A stretch of DNA of 64,000 nt from Artemia franciscana (taxonomy: Eukaryota; Arthropoda; Branchiopoda; Anostraca; Artemiidae), in contig NC_088867.1 in the NCBI RefSeq assembly GCF_032884065.1, positions 41,657,314 to 41,721,313 of the forward strand. Reading direction: 5' to 3'. Made by a program: the position numbers and the translations under genes. This document shows positions 51,490-62,903 of the stretch, one piece after another; within the stretch, counting starts at the first letter, position 1; each line of letters starts with the position of its first letter. The notes under the pieces are model-generated. The model searched no databases, was not told the DNA's origin, and was given only the letters and a program-made list of their open reading frames with translations.

Positions 51490-52128
51490 AATAGAAAAAG
51501 CCGTTATAAAACTCTATTAAATGTCTTCTTAATCCACTCTTTACTTGAAAGATGAACTTTTGAATAATTAAGAAAGCATAAAAACAAACAATTATTTTGG
51601 CTTGTCTATAGCCGCCTGGGCCTTCAGATTTATTTGTGTTTAGCTTTTTCAGTTTTTGGTAGATGGACACTTCATCGAAATCTATCACTGAAAAGCCAAC
51701 ATTTTCTTCCTCTATTTGTGCTGCTTCACTTCTATCCTCAGATTGTTGTGTAAAAACTAATACAAAATGATAATTAAATAGATTGGCTTTTTCAGTGGGG
51801 TCTTGCAATGTTTTTCTAGATAAAGGATCTAATAAAGCTGGGGTGCTAAGTCGGTGATGTTGCTTAGAGCTTAAGTCGGTGATGTTGCTTGGAGCTTCCA
51901 TAATTCCAGAAAGCCTTAGGATTTTCTTTTATGTTTTTGGTGACTTGTTTTTCTCTTTGAGCTGCAAAATAACGTGTTAGTTTTCTTGCTTTATTTCTTA
52001 AGCGGTACAATAGTTTATAGTCTTCGTTGCCATGGGTTGTAGCGAACTTTCTCCAAGCTGTTTCTTTTGATTAGCTCCAAAGTTTCTCGCTTCAGTGCGG
52101 GTCTTGTGTGCTTTATTTTAGCTGGCAA

Positions 52129-52196
<68 letters not shown>

Positions 52197-52830
52197 AATT
52201 TCTGGATTTTATCACAAAAATAACCCTTACATCTCCTCCGCCGTCTCAAGATTTTTAAATTCTTCAGGCCAATCCACTTTACTCAGAGCTCAACGTATTG
52301 ATTTGTACTCTGGTTTATGATAATTGAGCTTATTTTCATTGTTGTATTTGTGTTTCGTTTCAACTATGAATTCAACAGTAATAGTAGCATGACCCGGCTT
52401 GTCCAGAGGCGCCTCAACTCTAACTATTTTAATTTCCGAGCCACTGCTGCACAGAACCAGATCAAGTGTTGTTGGTTTAACTTTTCCCCGAATTCAAGTT
52501 GGCTGCTTTACAAGCTGGTCTAGATAGTTTTCATACATTGCTTCTAGATTTTACATTGCATTGCTTTTAGTTACCCAAGTGATTCTTGTGTATATTATGC
52601 ATCCCAATCAATCAGTGGGTACTTGGAATCACCCAAAATGATGCTAGTAGTAGAATATTTGGTCTAAAATGCTCAAAAATTTGTGAAAGAAGAAGTTCAT
52701 CATTTTCAAGGTTTCTTGAAGGACTTCTGTAAACAATTCCAAAGTTTATTGTTTTTATATTCTCTGGGTTAACTGTATCCATATGCTCTCTAATCTATTT
52801 ATGTTTACATTAATATTACCCATGTTACAT
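51490..52830 (-). pseudogene. Degraded non-LTR retrotransposon (endonuclease end, linker, RT start)
   Basis: Reading 5' to 3' on the minus strand: NFGIVYRSPSRNLENDELLL (52740-52680 area) and GDSKYPLIDWDA are endonuclease motifs; LVLCSSGSEIKIVRVEAPLD then KPGHATITVEF is the endonuclease C-terminus; ALSKVDWPEEFKNLETAEE and, beyond a poly(A) run, EDYKLLYRLRNKARKLTRYF then KENPKAFWNY are the linker; LKKLNTNKSEGPGG (about 51630) is the start of the RT fingers. Frames are broken by stops and shifts. A 26-bp duplication (51850-51900) and truncation near 51490 end it. This is a different family from the LINE at 41-43 kb, judged from the linker sequence. Confidence 0.8.
52134..52193. repeat. Poly(T) tract, 60 bp, inside the LINE remnant
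   Basis: Uninterrupted T run (A run on the LINE strand), lying between endonuclease-end and linker coding sequence of the LINE. Confidence 0.95.
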
Positions 52831-53042
52831 TTTTCACGAGTGTAGCATAATATTCCTCTTCGATTTTACAAAGTCCCCATTCAACGCAACTTCTTTGTTT
52901 TAAATGAAAAGACAGCATAACCTTCGTCATTACATATGTCTTTTAGACTTGTCCCCTATTCCAAACCAAATTTTATGAATTCATAGAATCGAGACGATAA
53001 ATCAAAACAAACAAATAAAGTAAAAACGAAAAATCTACTTAC

Positions 53043-53198
53043 TTGAAGCCTCAAAATTTCACGCTGTAGGGTTTTGACTTTAGCTTGATGCTTTGACAGA
53101 GGGTAAGCTGGGCTTAAGCGTTCAGACAAAAAGTTGAAACCAGGTTGCCTCTTCGTGATATCCACGATTTTTGAATATGCCGTAAGGTTATAGAGTTC
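53043..53198 (-). CDS. Gene B exon, 52 codons
   Basis: Minus-strand exon with acceptor TTTTAATTTAAG at 53199 and strong donor CTTCAA|GTAAGT at 53042/53043, phase 0 at both ends. Reads ELYNLTAYSKIVDITKRQPG, FNFLSERLSPAYPLSKHQAK, VKTLQREILRLQ. The last 20 residues (HQAKVKTLQREILRLQ) have heptad-like leucine spacing and could be a short coiled coil. No family recognised. Confidence 0.75.
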
Positions 53199-54929
53199 CT
53201 TAAATTAAAACATTGTATTTATTTTATGCAAGTGCAAGTTAACTATTCTCAAGATGAGTTATACTGACTAATATTATAAATGGCACTGGGTCAGGATAAA
53301 AGATTCAATTCGCACTCCAGTTAAAACTGAATGAACAAATAAAATTAGTGTCAATAAATTGTCAAAGAAAAAGGTAAGAATAAAAAAAAAGAAACATTAT
53401 TCAAAAAAGCTTGATAAAAAGAAAAAAATCATTTATTTTCCATTAATACAGAAAAGCAAAAGACACATAAAAAATATATTCATGTTAGCTGTCTTACTTT
53501 TAGAAAAATACTAACAGAAGATAACAGCCAGAATAAGAACAGATAGCCTATTTCTCTTTTATGCAAAGACAGAAACAAAGAGATGGTTTGTGAAATGGGA
53601 AAAAGAAAGCAGGCGAAAGTTTAGCTATGACACTTTTACTCTTCTCTGCATTGGGCTCAACTATAGTTAAACTTAGATTCAACTCAAAAGGTTCAACTAT
53701 GAAACTTAACTCTTCTTTGCAATAGGCAAGGATGAAATCCAATGACCATTTCTCTTAGATTAACCTTCTCTTAACCACACAGCGCCGCCTGCGACTGTAC
53801 ACTCTGTACAGATGACACAACTAGAATGTGTGGTAATTCCCACCGAGTTGTTTGAAATTTGACGTCACCTTCTAAAAGATACCATAATAACCAGAATTAA
53901 GGGTTTTCTTTTCTACAAGTAATCAAATGTAAGTAATCAAAATTACATTCAAAAATAGTCGCAGTCACAGTTGCGTATAGCGACAGTCACAAGTAGTCAC
54001 GGTTGCAGTCGCAAATAGCCACTTCTGTACTCACAGTCACAGTAAGAGGTAGTCGCAAGTAGTCGCAGTCGTTCTCCCTCAGAGGTAACATCGATTCTTT
54101 CCTCTTCAACAGCAGAACTAACATACAGAATTGGATTTCTGACTATGTTCAGTCAAGATCTTACAACCCATTCTGAATGATACCTAAGATATCTAGATAA
54201 CATAAATTTAACTTCCTCCCCCCTATCGGAGGTTTGAAAAGTGTCTAGAAGCCTAAAAACCACAACTAGACACTACCTCTTACTTCCCATGAAGTACCGT
54301 GGAGATTTGGTGACCCTCTCTGGCAGCTGTACAAGCTCTAAGACTCTGTTTCAGAAAACTCGCTTTCCCCACCTGTGTCAGAACGTAGGTAGAATTGTTT
54401 CATTTTAGTCGCAAACCCATACTCTATGTTTATACAATTTTTTAGAACATTTACTTAAAATTGTAAATTTCGCTAAAAATGAGAAAAAAATTTAAAAAAA
54501 ACAACAGAATTCAAAGTTTTTAGATTGACTTTTCGAGAATTAATTTTTCAAAATCAAGGCTCAGGATCGAAGAGATGATTTCAATGGAAAAACGCATAAA
54601 AAGTTATAACAACCCTCAAAGCTTACTTCGCAACCGGAACAAACTTTCTTTGATTTATTCTTTTATGTTAATTAGTAGGCTAGAAAGATAAAAAAAATCA
54701 CTTATTTCCTTACATATTAAAAGAAATTGTCCAAGCTCCTGAAGATCATATTTTTTTTTGTACAATTTCACTGTCCTAATACCGAAAAAAAAACGACTTA
54801 TTCTTCTTTCTCCAGTACCAATCCTTCCTTATGCTTTTTATCATCATTTCTTCAGCTTCCAACGACATTTTAGCAAAGCGGACTTTTTAGCAAAACGGAC
54901 CAATAGCCAGAACGGACCACATCAGTGCT

Positions 54930-55540
54930 AGACAAGCAAAGTTAACATGGTTGTTCAATGCTGGGAAACAAAGCATGTTTATATATAAATATTTTCAAAA
55001 TTGTTTACCAATATGTTTTAAAAGTATGTTTGAATTAGGAAGTGATATTCTTACACATTTTACGAGACAGTCCAATATAATTCGTCGTCCGCTTGCTATT
55101 ACCCGTAGATCTCAATTTCCTATTCGGCATCTAGGACCCCACGCATGGAATTGTTTATCTACGACTTTAAAAAACATGGATAATATCCATGAATTTTGAC
55201 GGGAATTAAAGCTATTTAACGTTAATATTTACGGTTTTGATAGTTGAGTGGACATCAAGTGGAGCCAAGATGTTGGTTTTGTTTTAGGCGATGCTGGCCA
55301 AGTGTTTTTTTTTTTTTTTTTTTTTTTTGAAGCGTAACCCCGCGTCGATCGAAATGCAGGGTAATCGAATTTTTTTCTTTTTCTTTTCATTTCTTTTCCT
55401 TTTCTTTTTTTATTTTCCTCTCCTTTTTCGTATTGTTTTTAATTTGTATGTGAACTGGGGTTATAAGCCCAAACACGCTTTGCTTCAGGCCATCTGCTTG
55501 TTTTGTTTTGTTTATTTATATTAATAAATCCATCTTTCTC
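54930..55540 (+). pseudogene. LINE 3' end (RT C-terminus and 3' UTR)
   Basis: Plus-strand frame 54951-55199 reads KYFQNCLPICFKSMF then RSQFPIRHLGPHAWNCLSTT. IRHLGPHAWNCL is the C-terminal motif of jockey-type non-LTR RTs (usually ..GP..WN.L). A TGA at 55197-55199 interrupts it; the same frame resumes as RELKLFNVNIYGF. The following T-rich DNA with GGGTTATAAGCCC and TTAATAAATC at about 55460-55530 looks like the element's 3' UTR. The 5' end is truncated. Confidence 0.7.
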
Positions 55541-56175
55541 TCTTTTTCTCAAAAGAGCATGGGTAACTTACAAAAGTGAGATCTGGCACTAGTGCCAAAA
55601 AAGCCGTCAAGGCCATCTAGCGTTTAGTGACGATTGGCATTTCTCGTTTCTAATAATAAGAACAGTTAATCTAATTTGCGTTGTTGGTAAAATTAGAGTA
55701 GTAATAAGATTCTAATCGCAGTTACTGGCAGAAAAATGATTACAAAGCTTGAAAAAATACAAAGTGTCGCTAAAAGCTTGATGGCGTTGATATTTTTTTT
55801 TTGCTGGGGACTATAGACCTTCAGTCAAGGGTTTTCAATTACGAATTTTTAAAGGAGGCACTTTCTATTTCATATTTTTTTTGGAGGGGAGTGGACGGAA
55901 TAGGTTCTTGTCAGAAAATTCTCGAAATTTCCTAAACAATGATTCAAATTACTGTTCAGTTACACTAAATGAACAGTACTATTTTCGAAAGTTAATGTAG
56001 TATGACGTGGGAAGTGTTTGTGACAAAACAGTTTCTTCTGAAACCTGTTTTAAATTAAAACTACTGTGGGCAACGGTTCCCTCTTTAGTGGATCGCAGCT
56101 ACTGTGAAAACTTTCCTTACATTTGGAATGCAATCTATATAATTTTAATAACAAATATGGCTATGTTCATATAAA

Positions 56176-57105
56176 TCTATATATATAAAAATAAGTTGTC
56201 TGTGTGTGTGTGTGTGTGTGAGTCGGGTGACGTCATGTTTGTGTGTCGACTGACGTCATGTTTGTTGATTGACGAAATTACACACCGGGACATCGGGACA
56301 CAAATGACGACCGGGACACCGGGACATCTATATATATAAAAATAAGTTGTCTGTGTGTCGAGTGACGTCATGTTTGTGTGTCGACTGACGTCATGTTTGT
56401 TGATTGACGAAATTACACACCGGGACATCAGGACACAAATGACGACCGGGACACCGGGACATAGGGAATATAAATGACGACCGGGACACTAAAAGAGATA
56501 GCGACCGGGACACAAGAAATGTTCGATTAGCAATCACCATCAACAAGGCACCGGGACACAAATGACGACCGGGACACAGGGAATATAAATGACGACCGCG
56601 ACACTCAAAGAGAAATTACAGACTGGGACACCGGGACACAAATGACGACCGGGACACAGGGAAACAACAACAACGGGGACGCCGGGGGGCACAGGGGGAT
56701 ATATAAATGACTACAGGGACACAGAGAATGTTCGATTAGCAATCACCATAAACAAAGCTCAAGGGCAATCATTAGAATAATGAGGTATAGATCTGAATAC
56801 AGATTGTTTTTCCCATGGACAATTATATGTTGCATGTTCAAGAGCCGGTAAACCTGACAATCTATTTATATGCACAGACAATGGGACAGCCAAGAATGTT
56901 GTACATTCGCAAGTTTTACGTAATTAAAAATATATATATATATCTATCTATATTCACAGGTGGGACACAGGGACACAACTACAATGGCGCGTAACTAATA
57001 TGGCGCGTAACGACTTGTGCGTGCGGAGGGGCTTGGGGGGGGGGGCGCGAAGCGCCCCCATCAACTAGGTGTTGGGGTGGCGCGAAGCGCCACCCCAACA
57101 GCTAG
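56176..57105 (+). mobile_element. Helitron with doubled 5' and 3' termini
   Basis: Canonical ends: 5' TCTATATATATAAAAATAAG at 56176 preceded by A, and 3' ...GCTAG ending at 57105 followed by T, i.e. insertion between A and T. A second 5' end, same sequence, lies at 56327 after a 151-bp direct repeat. Two 3' hairpins are present: GGGGGCGCGAAGCGCCCCC (57041-57059) ending ATCAACTAG at 57068, and a 14-bp perfect stem with GAA loop (57070-57100) ending GCTAG at 57105. The interior has CCGGGACAC-type minisatellite and a fragment of Helitron helicase. It cannot transpose by itself. Its 3' end is 48 bp from the donor of the adjacent gene B exon. Confidence 0.88.
56727..56931 (+). pseudogene. Helitron Pif1-type helicase, C-terminal fragment
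   Basis: Frame reads VRLAITINKAQGQSLE, two stop codons (TAA TGA), then GIDLNTDCFSHGQLYVACSR and AGKPDNLFI, ending at TAA. These are the last motifs (V and VI, TINKAQGQS and YVACSR) of the SF1B helicase of Helitrons. Everything upstream of motif V is missing. A short decayed duplicate of the TTCGATTAGCAATCACCAT start occurs at 56522. Confidence 0.85.
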
Positions 57106-57153
57106 TAAAATATAAATGAATGATTCATACTGACTTGTTGTAAATAAGCTTAC

Positions 57154-57345
57154 CGATAAAATAGTTGAAGATCTTTTTGCTATTTCCTGAAGCTCCGTAT
57201 TTTCAGTGTCATTCCTCTTTTTTATATTTTCCGGGATTTGACTTTCATCTTGTTTCTTTTTTCTAGAAAGTAACTGAATTTTTGGAAACATGAATTCAGC
57301 CTCTAAAGGTTGTCTTGACTCGATGTTCTTTGATTTTCCAATAAT
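57154..57345 (-). CDS. Gene B exon, 64 codons (most 5' one found)
   Basis: Minus-strand exon with acceptor ACATTTTCTAG at 57346 and donor TATCG|GTAAGC at 57153/57154, phase 0 at both ends. Reads IIGKSKNIESRQPLEAEFMF, PKIQLLSRKKKQDESQIPEN, IKKRNDTENTELQEIAKRSS, TILS. Lysine/glutamate-rich and hydrophilic, with a possible nuclear-localisation-like RKKK. It continues upstream (phase-0 acceptor, no start context), but no earlier exon could be found in 57346-64000; it probably lies beyond the right edge. Family not recognised. Confidence 0.72.
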
Positions 57346-58717
57346 CTAGAAAATGTAAAAAACGAAATAAAATAACTATCGCTGAAAAAAATTACCTGGC
57401 ATCAATTTTTTTTTTTTTTTTTTTTTAAAGGAAGAGCGATGCAGTCACAAAATTTCACATTAGAACAATACAATAGACTTAGCCGCAAATACGATTTTCG
57501 CTTAGTAAATATAGTCTAACCTGGCCTCATACGGTAATGAGGACCTCCGTCCGTGACAGAAAGTCCCCACTGACGGTGGGTAACTTACTATCACAACTCC
57601 TGCAAATGCTTTGTCTACATCGTTACTCAGGGGCTATGATTAATGTGTTGTCAATCAAAGCAGCATTTCTAATAACGGCGTTAATTTTTTTACACACAAT
57701 TCATTTATAGGCATAAATTGAAGGCAAGTCTATTTTACATGTAAATAACATAAAAAAAGCTTCGTTAATAGGTTTTAAAAATCCGGTTAAATAATTTTCT
57801 GATTTTTCTCTACCAAATTTTAGATTATATTTAAAAAAAAATCATGCTTAATGGATAATTATGGGAGTTATATATCTTCTCACCACTTGTTTGGACAAAA
57901 CACGTTTTGCGTACTGTATGTGAGAAGAAAACCAATTTAGTATATTCTAAAAAACAAAATAAACCATTGCAATACAATTAATCTTCAGTATTTAATTACT
58001 TTAAGCTTCGAATTAAACAAAAACAAAATAAGACTTAATCAGCTCAACAAGCATGTTTCTTGATTTAGAAAGGCCTTCGAAATTCCAAGGGTCGACTTTA
58101 CAAGGAAAAAAAAGATTTGAATTAAGGGATTATTAAAAGATAAAATTGTAAAACTGAAGATTGCAATTTTTATGAAAAGACTCCATTTAGCTTAATTATC
58201 GTATTCAGCCCCCAAATATTTATCCAATTGACTCTAGCAAATCTGAAACTATTTCTGGTTCCAACTGCCCAGCTTATATTTTTGAAAACAGAAAAAACGC
58301 TTTTGCACCTTAACTGTTTACTTCTTTTTGAAAAACACAACAAAACGGGAGCAGAGCGTTCCGGCATTTTTGCTTGCAACAGATACGCAAATGCAGCTGA
58401 AGAACAATTTTTTGTTTCGTTTTTTTCATGGGGATTAAATTTTCCGGCAGCTTCGATTAAATTTTTAATTACCGTAATCTTTTAAAGCGATTAAAACTCG
58501 ATTTTTATGAGCTTCAATATAATCATAAACATATAGATCAATTGAAAGCAGTAGAAACTGAACTAAAAGATGAATGTGAGATGTCATCATCTAGCATCTT
58601 ATATCAAAAACCAATGTAGCTTTCCTTTGAAGATAGAGTTGTCTTTGGGAGTCTACATAATGATGACCTTTGAATTTTTCACGGACGAAGTTTCTCAAAT
58701 TTACCAAATTAGTTTTT
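57346..58717. other. Gene B intron, proximal part
   Basis: AT-rich. A poly(T) run at about 57410-57426 and a small GC-richer stretch at 57525-57650. Overlapping frames at 58170-58485 on both strands are not supported. No exon recognised. Confidence 0.5.
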
Positions 58718-60889
58718 CCTATTTATTTTGATTGTTGTGCGAGGAAACACTAAGAAAAATTGGATTGTTTTCTTACCTTTCTAAAAATGGTACCACTTCA
58801 ACTACCCTGCTCTATTTATCTATTTTCCTATTTATTTTGATTGTTGTGCGAGGAAACACTAAGAAAAATTGGATTGTTTTCTTACCTTTCTAAAAATGGT
58901 GGCACTTCAACTACCCTGCTCTATTTATCTATTTTCCTATTTATTTTGATTGTTGTGCGAGGAAACACTAAGAAAAATTGGATTGTTTTCTTACCTTTCT
59001 AAAAATGGTGCCACTTAAACTACCCTGCTCTATTTATTTATTTTCCTATTTATTTTGATTGTTGTGCGAGGAAACACTAAGAAAAATTGGATTGTTTTCT
59101 TACCTTTCTAAAAATGATGCCACTTAAACTACCCTGCTCTATTTATCTATTTTCCTATTTATTTTGATTGTTGTGCAAGGAAACACTAAGAAAAATTGGA
59201 TTTCTTACCTTTCTAAAAATGGTGCCACTTAAAACTACCCGGCTCTATTTATCTATTTTCCTATTTATTTTGATTGTTGTGCGAGGAAACACTAAGAAAA
59301 ATTGGATTGTTTTCTTACCTTTCTAAAAATGGTGCCACTTAAACTATCCTGCTCTATTTATCTATTTTCCTATTTATTTTGATTGTTGTGCGAGGAAACA
59401 CCAAGAAAAATTGGATTGTTTTCTTACCTTTCTAAAATTGGTGCTACTTAAACTACCCTGCTCTATTTATCTATTTTCCTATTTATTTTGATTGTTGTGC
59501 GAGGAAACACTAAGAAAAATTGGACTGTTTTCTTACCTTTTTAAAAATGGTGCCACTTAAATTACCCTGCTCTATTTATCTATTTTCCTATTAATTTTGA
59601 CTGTTGTGCGAGGAGACACTAAGAAAATTGGATTGTTTTCTTATCTTTCTAAAAATGGTGCCATTTAAACTACCCTGCTCTATTTATCTATTTTCCTATT
59701 TAATTTGATTGTTGTGCGAGGAAACACTAAGAAAATTGGATTGTTTTCTTATCTTTCTAAAAATGGTGCCATTTAAACTACCCTGCTCTATTTATCTATT
59801 TTCCTATTTAATTTGATTGTTGTGCGAGGAAACACTAAGAAAATTGGATTGTTTTCTTATCTTTCTAAAAATGGTGCCATTTAAACTACCCTGCTCTATT
59901 TATCTATTTTCCTATTTAATTTGATTGTTGTGCGAGGAAACACCAAGAAAAATTGGATTGTTTTCTTACCTTCCTAAAATTGGTGCTACTTAAACTACCC
60001 TGCTCTATTTATCTATTTTCCTATTTATTTTGATTGTTGTGCGAGGAAACACTAAGAAAAATTGGACTGTTTTCTTACCTTTTTAAAAATGGTGCCACTT
60101 AAATTACCCTGCTCTATTTATCTATTTTCCTATTAATTTTGACTGTTGTGCGAGGAGACACTAAGAAAATTGGATTGTTTTCTTATCTTTCTAAAAATGG
60201 TGCCATTTAAACTACCCTGCTCTATTTATCTATTTTCCTATTTAATTTGATTGTTGTGCGAGGAAACACTAAGAAAATTGGATTGTTTTCTTATCTTTCT
60301 AAAAATGGTGCCATTTAAACTACCCTGCTCTATTTATCTATTTTCCTATTTAATTTGATTGTTGTGCGAGGAAACACTAAGAAAATTGGATTGTTTTCTT
60401 ATCTTTCTAAAAATGGTGCCATTTAAACTACCCTGCTCTATTTATCTATTTTCCTATTTAATTTGATTGTTGTGCGAGGAAACACCAAGAAAAATTGGAT
60501 TGTTTTCTTACCTTCCTAAAATTGGTGCTACTTAAACTACCCTGCTCTATTTATCTATTTTCCTATTTAATTTGATTGTTGTGCGAGGAAACACTAAGGA
60601 AAAATTGGATTGTTTTCTTACCTTTCTAAAAATGGTGCCACTTAAACTACCCTGCTCTATTTATCTATTTTCCTATTTATTTTGATTGTTGTGCGAGGAA
60701 ACACTAAGAAAAATTGGATTGTTTTCTTAACTTTCTAAAAATTGTGCCACTTAAACTACCCTACTCTATTTTCCTATTTATTTTGATTGTTGTGCGAGGA
60801 AACACTAAGAAAAATTGGATTGTTTTCTTACCTTTCTAAAAATGGTGCCACTTAAACTACCCTGCTCTATTTATCTATTGTCCTATTTA
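58718..60889. repeat. 109-bp satellite array, about 20 units
   Basis: Tandem units of about 109 bp with landmarks GATTGTTGTGCGAGGAAACA, AAATTGGATTGTTTTCTTAC, AAAATGGTGCCACTTAAACT and ACCCTGCTCTATTTATCTAT. Units are 90-100 % alike. A higher-order period of about 542 bp (five units) is visible: the variant TTGGACTGTTTTCTTACC followed by GACTGTTGTGCGAGGAGACA occurs at 59520 and again at 60062 with the same run of neighbours. The array resumes at 63156. Confidence 0.95.
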
Positions 60890-60923
60890 TTGTGTTGCGA
60901 GAGCAACACTTTGGTTTTGTCCC

Positions 60924-60954
<31 letters not shown>

Positions 60955-61024
60955 CCTATGCCGCCGATCTCAGCTTATTCCTGGAAACTGGTAAGGGTCT
61001 AACCTGTGCGGTTTTTACGGAAAG

Positions 61025-62903
61025 TGTGGACCTCAGGCCGGATTGATGAATATGACATTACATTTTGGAAAGCTCCGTAGAACTCTTGCCTGGGGCCAAA
61101 AAGGATGGTTTTTTCTTGTCCTCGAGCCAGAGCCTATGGTGTGCGAAGTGAAGTTGAGTTATATAGCCTATGTCAGAGAGGAGTATCTGAAGTTGTGCAG
61201 CCAAGCTTTCGTTTCATCAAACCATGTTTCTGCTTTCGAGTGGAAAGCTCCGTTCTAGCAGGCAAGCAGGCAGGCACCAGTTTCAAATTGAAGATGGACT
61301 AAAATCTATAAGTGTTAAATATATGCGGTAGTTCCCCGGCCCCACAGCCAATATATCTTCTTTGAGTGATAAATAGAAAAATTTACAGAAACAAAAAAGT
61401 GCGATTTTCCCACGGGTCCGAAAGTGCTGCCATCTATTGTTTCTTGCCATTTCTGTTCGTGATTTCAGCTGACTTTACCATTCTTTTTTTTCTACTTGGG
61501 ATTGCAATAGAGAAATGGTATCAGATATACCTCTTAAACTTTAAAAGTTCTCTCATTGCTAAAGAAATTAGAGCTTATCCTTTGCTCCTTTCTAAGTGGT
61601 GGTGTTAGAAAGTTGGCCTCCGGCAAAAAAGTCAACTTTTGAACTAACACAGATAGAATTTTTTTTTCAATGACAATCGATAGACCTTGATGAGCTGATC
61701 AAAGTATATGTCATCCATTTTTTGTTACAAAAATTCCTTCATGACATACACCAGTTTGAAAGTTTCAAGGGGTTGACAACTTCAGTGGTAAGGTACACAC
61801 TTGAACCAAAAATAGGCCGATACCAATTGTGAGATATGTAGGGGACTTCCAAGCAACAGTCGATTATTAGCTTATAATCATCTTTGGCAATGAGGGGTTT
61901 GCAACTTTTGCTGATTGTTGTACCTATTATCTGTTTCTGGTGTAATTGATGGTAAGAACAACTTGGTTCCCGATTGTAAGACATGTAGGGGAGTTGTAAG
62001 TAATAATCGGCTGTTAGGCTAGAATGACTTCAGCGACAAGGGGTTTGGAACTTTTGCTAGTTGGTGTACCCATTATTTGTTTCCGGTGAACTTGGATGTA
62101 TATCCCGGGAGAGGGACTTGTAAGTAAGAATCGGTTGCTAGCACGAGGGGCTACAAATTTGTGCAAATTGGTACACATCTATGGAATCAGGGACCCATAA
62201 ATTTCCTGTAATGACTCCCCATCCAATAATAAGCGATCCTGGATGGCGAGTCATTACAGGAAATTTATGGGTCCCTGATGGTATTTTGATCCTGAAAAGT
62301 TACAGATAGCTTTATAATACCAACTAGATTACATAAGATAATGTTCCAAGTTTCCATCCGTCACGATGTCTACGATTGAAAAGGATAAAGTTCAACCGGC
62401 TGCAAAGTGACATTTAGGGGCCTAGTAAGTAATAATCGGCTGTTAGTGTGGACCTCGGGCCGGATTGATGAATATGACATTATATTTTGGAAAGCTCCGT
62501 ACGACTCTTGCCTGGGGCCAAAAAGGATGGTTTTTGCTTGTCCTCGAGCCAGAGCCTATGGTGTGCAAAGGATAAAGTTCAACTGGCTGCAAAGTCAATT
62601 TAGTCCCTTCTTCCAATATTTTTTTTTTTTTTTCAACCCTGAGGAATAGCCTTTGATCATTTGATTACTGATTGTGTTATTCTTTGTCTCTCACGGAAGA
62701 GGGACTTGTAAGCAAGAATGGGTTGCTAGAGGAGGTTCATGAGGGGCTACAAATTTGTGCAAATTGGTGCACATCTATGGTATTTGATCCTGAAAAGTTA
62801 CGGATAGCTTTATAATACCAACTAGATTATATAAGATAATGTTCCAAGTTTCCATCCGTCACGATGTCTACGATTGAAAAGGATAAAGTTCAACAGGCTG
62901 CAA
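61025..62903 (+). repeat. Internal duplications of the Helitron2-like element
   Basis: Two duplicated segments. The GTGGACCTC...GGCCGGATTGATG block with CTTGCCTGGGGCCAAAAAGG is at about 61026-61145 and 62448-62565. The ATCCTGAAAAGTTAC to AAAGGATAAAGTTCAAC block is at about 62288-62402 and 62778-62895, with GGGGCTACAAATTTGTGCAA preceding both (62148 and 62742). Copies differ at few positions. Confidence 0.85.
62186..62279. repeat. Near-perfect 40-bp hairpin
   Basis: 62186-62225 and 62240-62279 are reverse complements with one mismatch in 40 and a 14-nt spacer. The arms begin ATCAGGGACCCATAAATTTC. It sits in one of the duplicated blocks but is absent from the other (62770 area), so it arose or was inserted after, or was lost from, the duplicate. 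Confidence 0.92.

Larger units (their letters stand above)
51138..53042. other. Gene B intron
   Basis: Occupied mainly by a decayed LINE in the same orientation as the gene (listed separately). 51138-51480 and 52840-53042 hold nothing recognised. Confidence 0.5.
53199..57153. other. Gene B intron
   Basis: Holds the LINE tail at 54930-55540 and the Helitron at 56176-57105, plus short degenerate AGTCGCAG/AGTCACAG repeats at 53955-54075. 53199-53950, 54080-54930 and 55545-56175 hold nothing recognised. Confidence 0.5.

Noticed and set aside
57580-57670. Possible gene B exon ending at a GTAAGT-like site (minus strand, 57592)
   Set aside because: All three frames between the nearest acceptor and this donor contain stops.
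58718-60889. CRISPR-like array
   Set aside because: Units are repeated end to end with no unique spacers, in a eukaryotic genome; it is a satellite.
61043-61302. Two short frames as Helitron2-like proteins
   Set aside because: Short, overlapping, and only partly kept in the duplicated block at 62448; no Rep or helicase motif.
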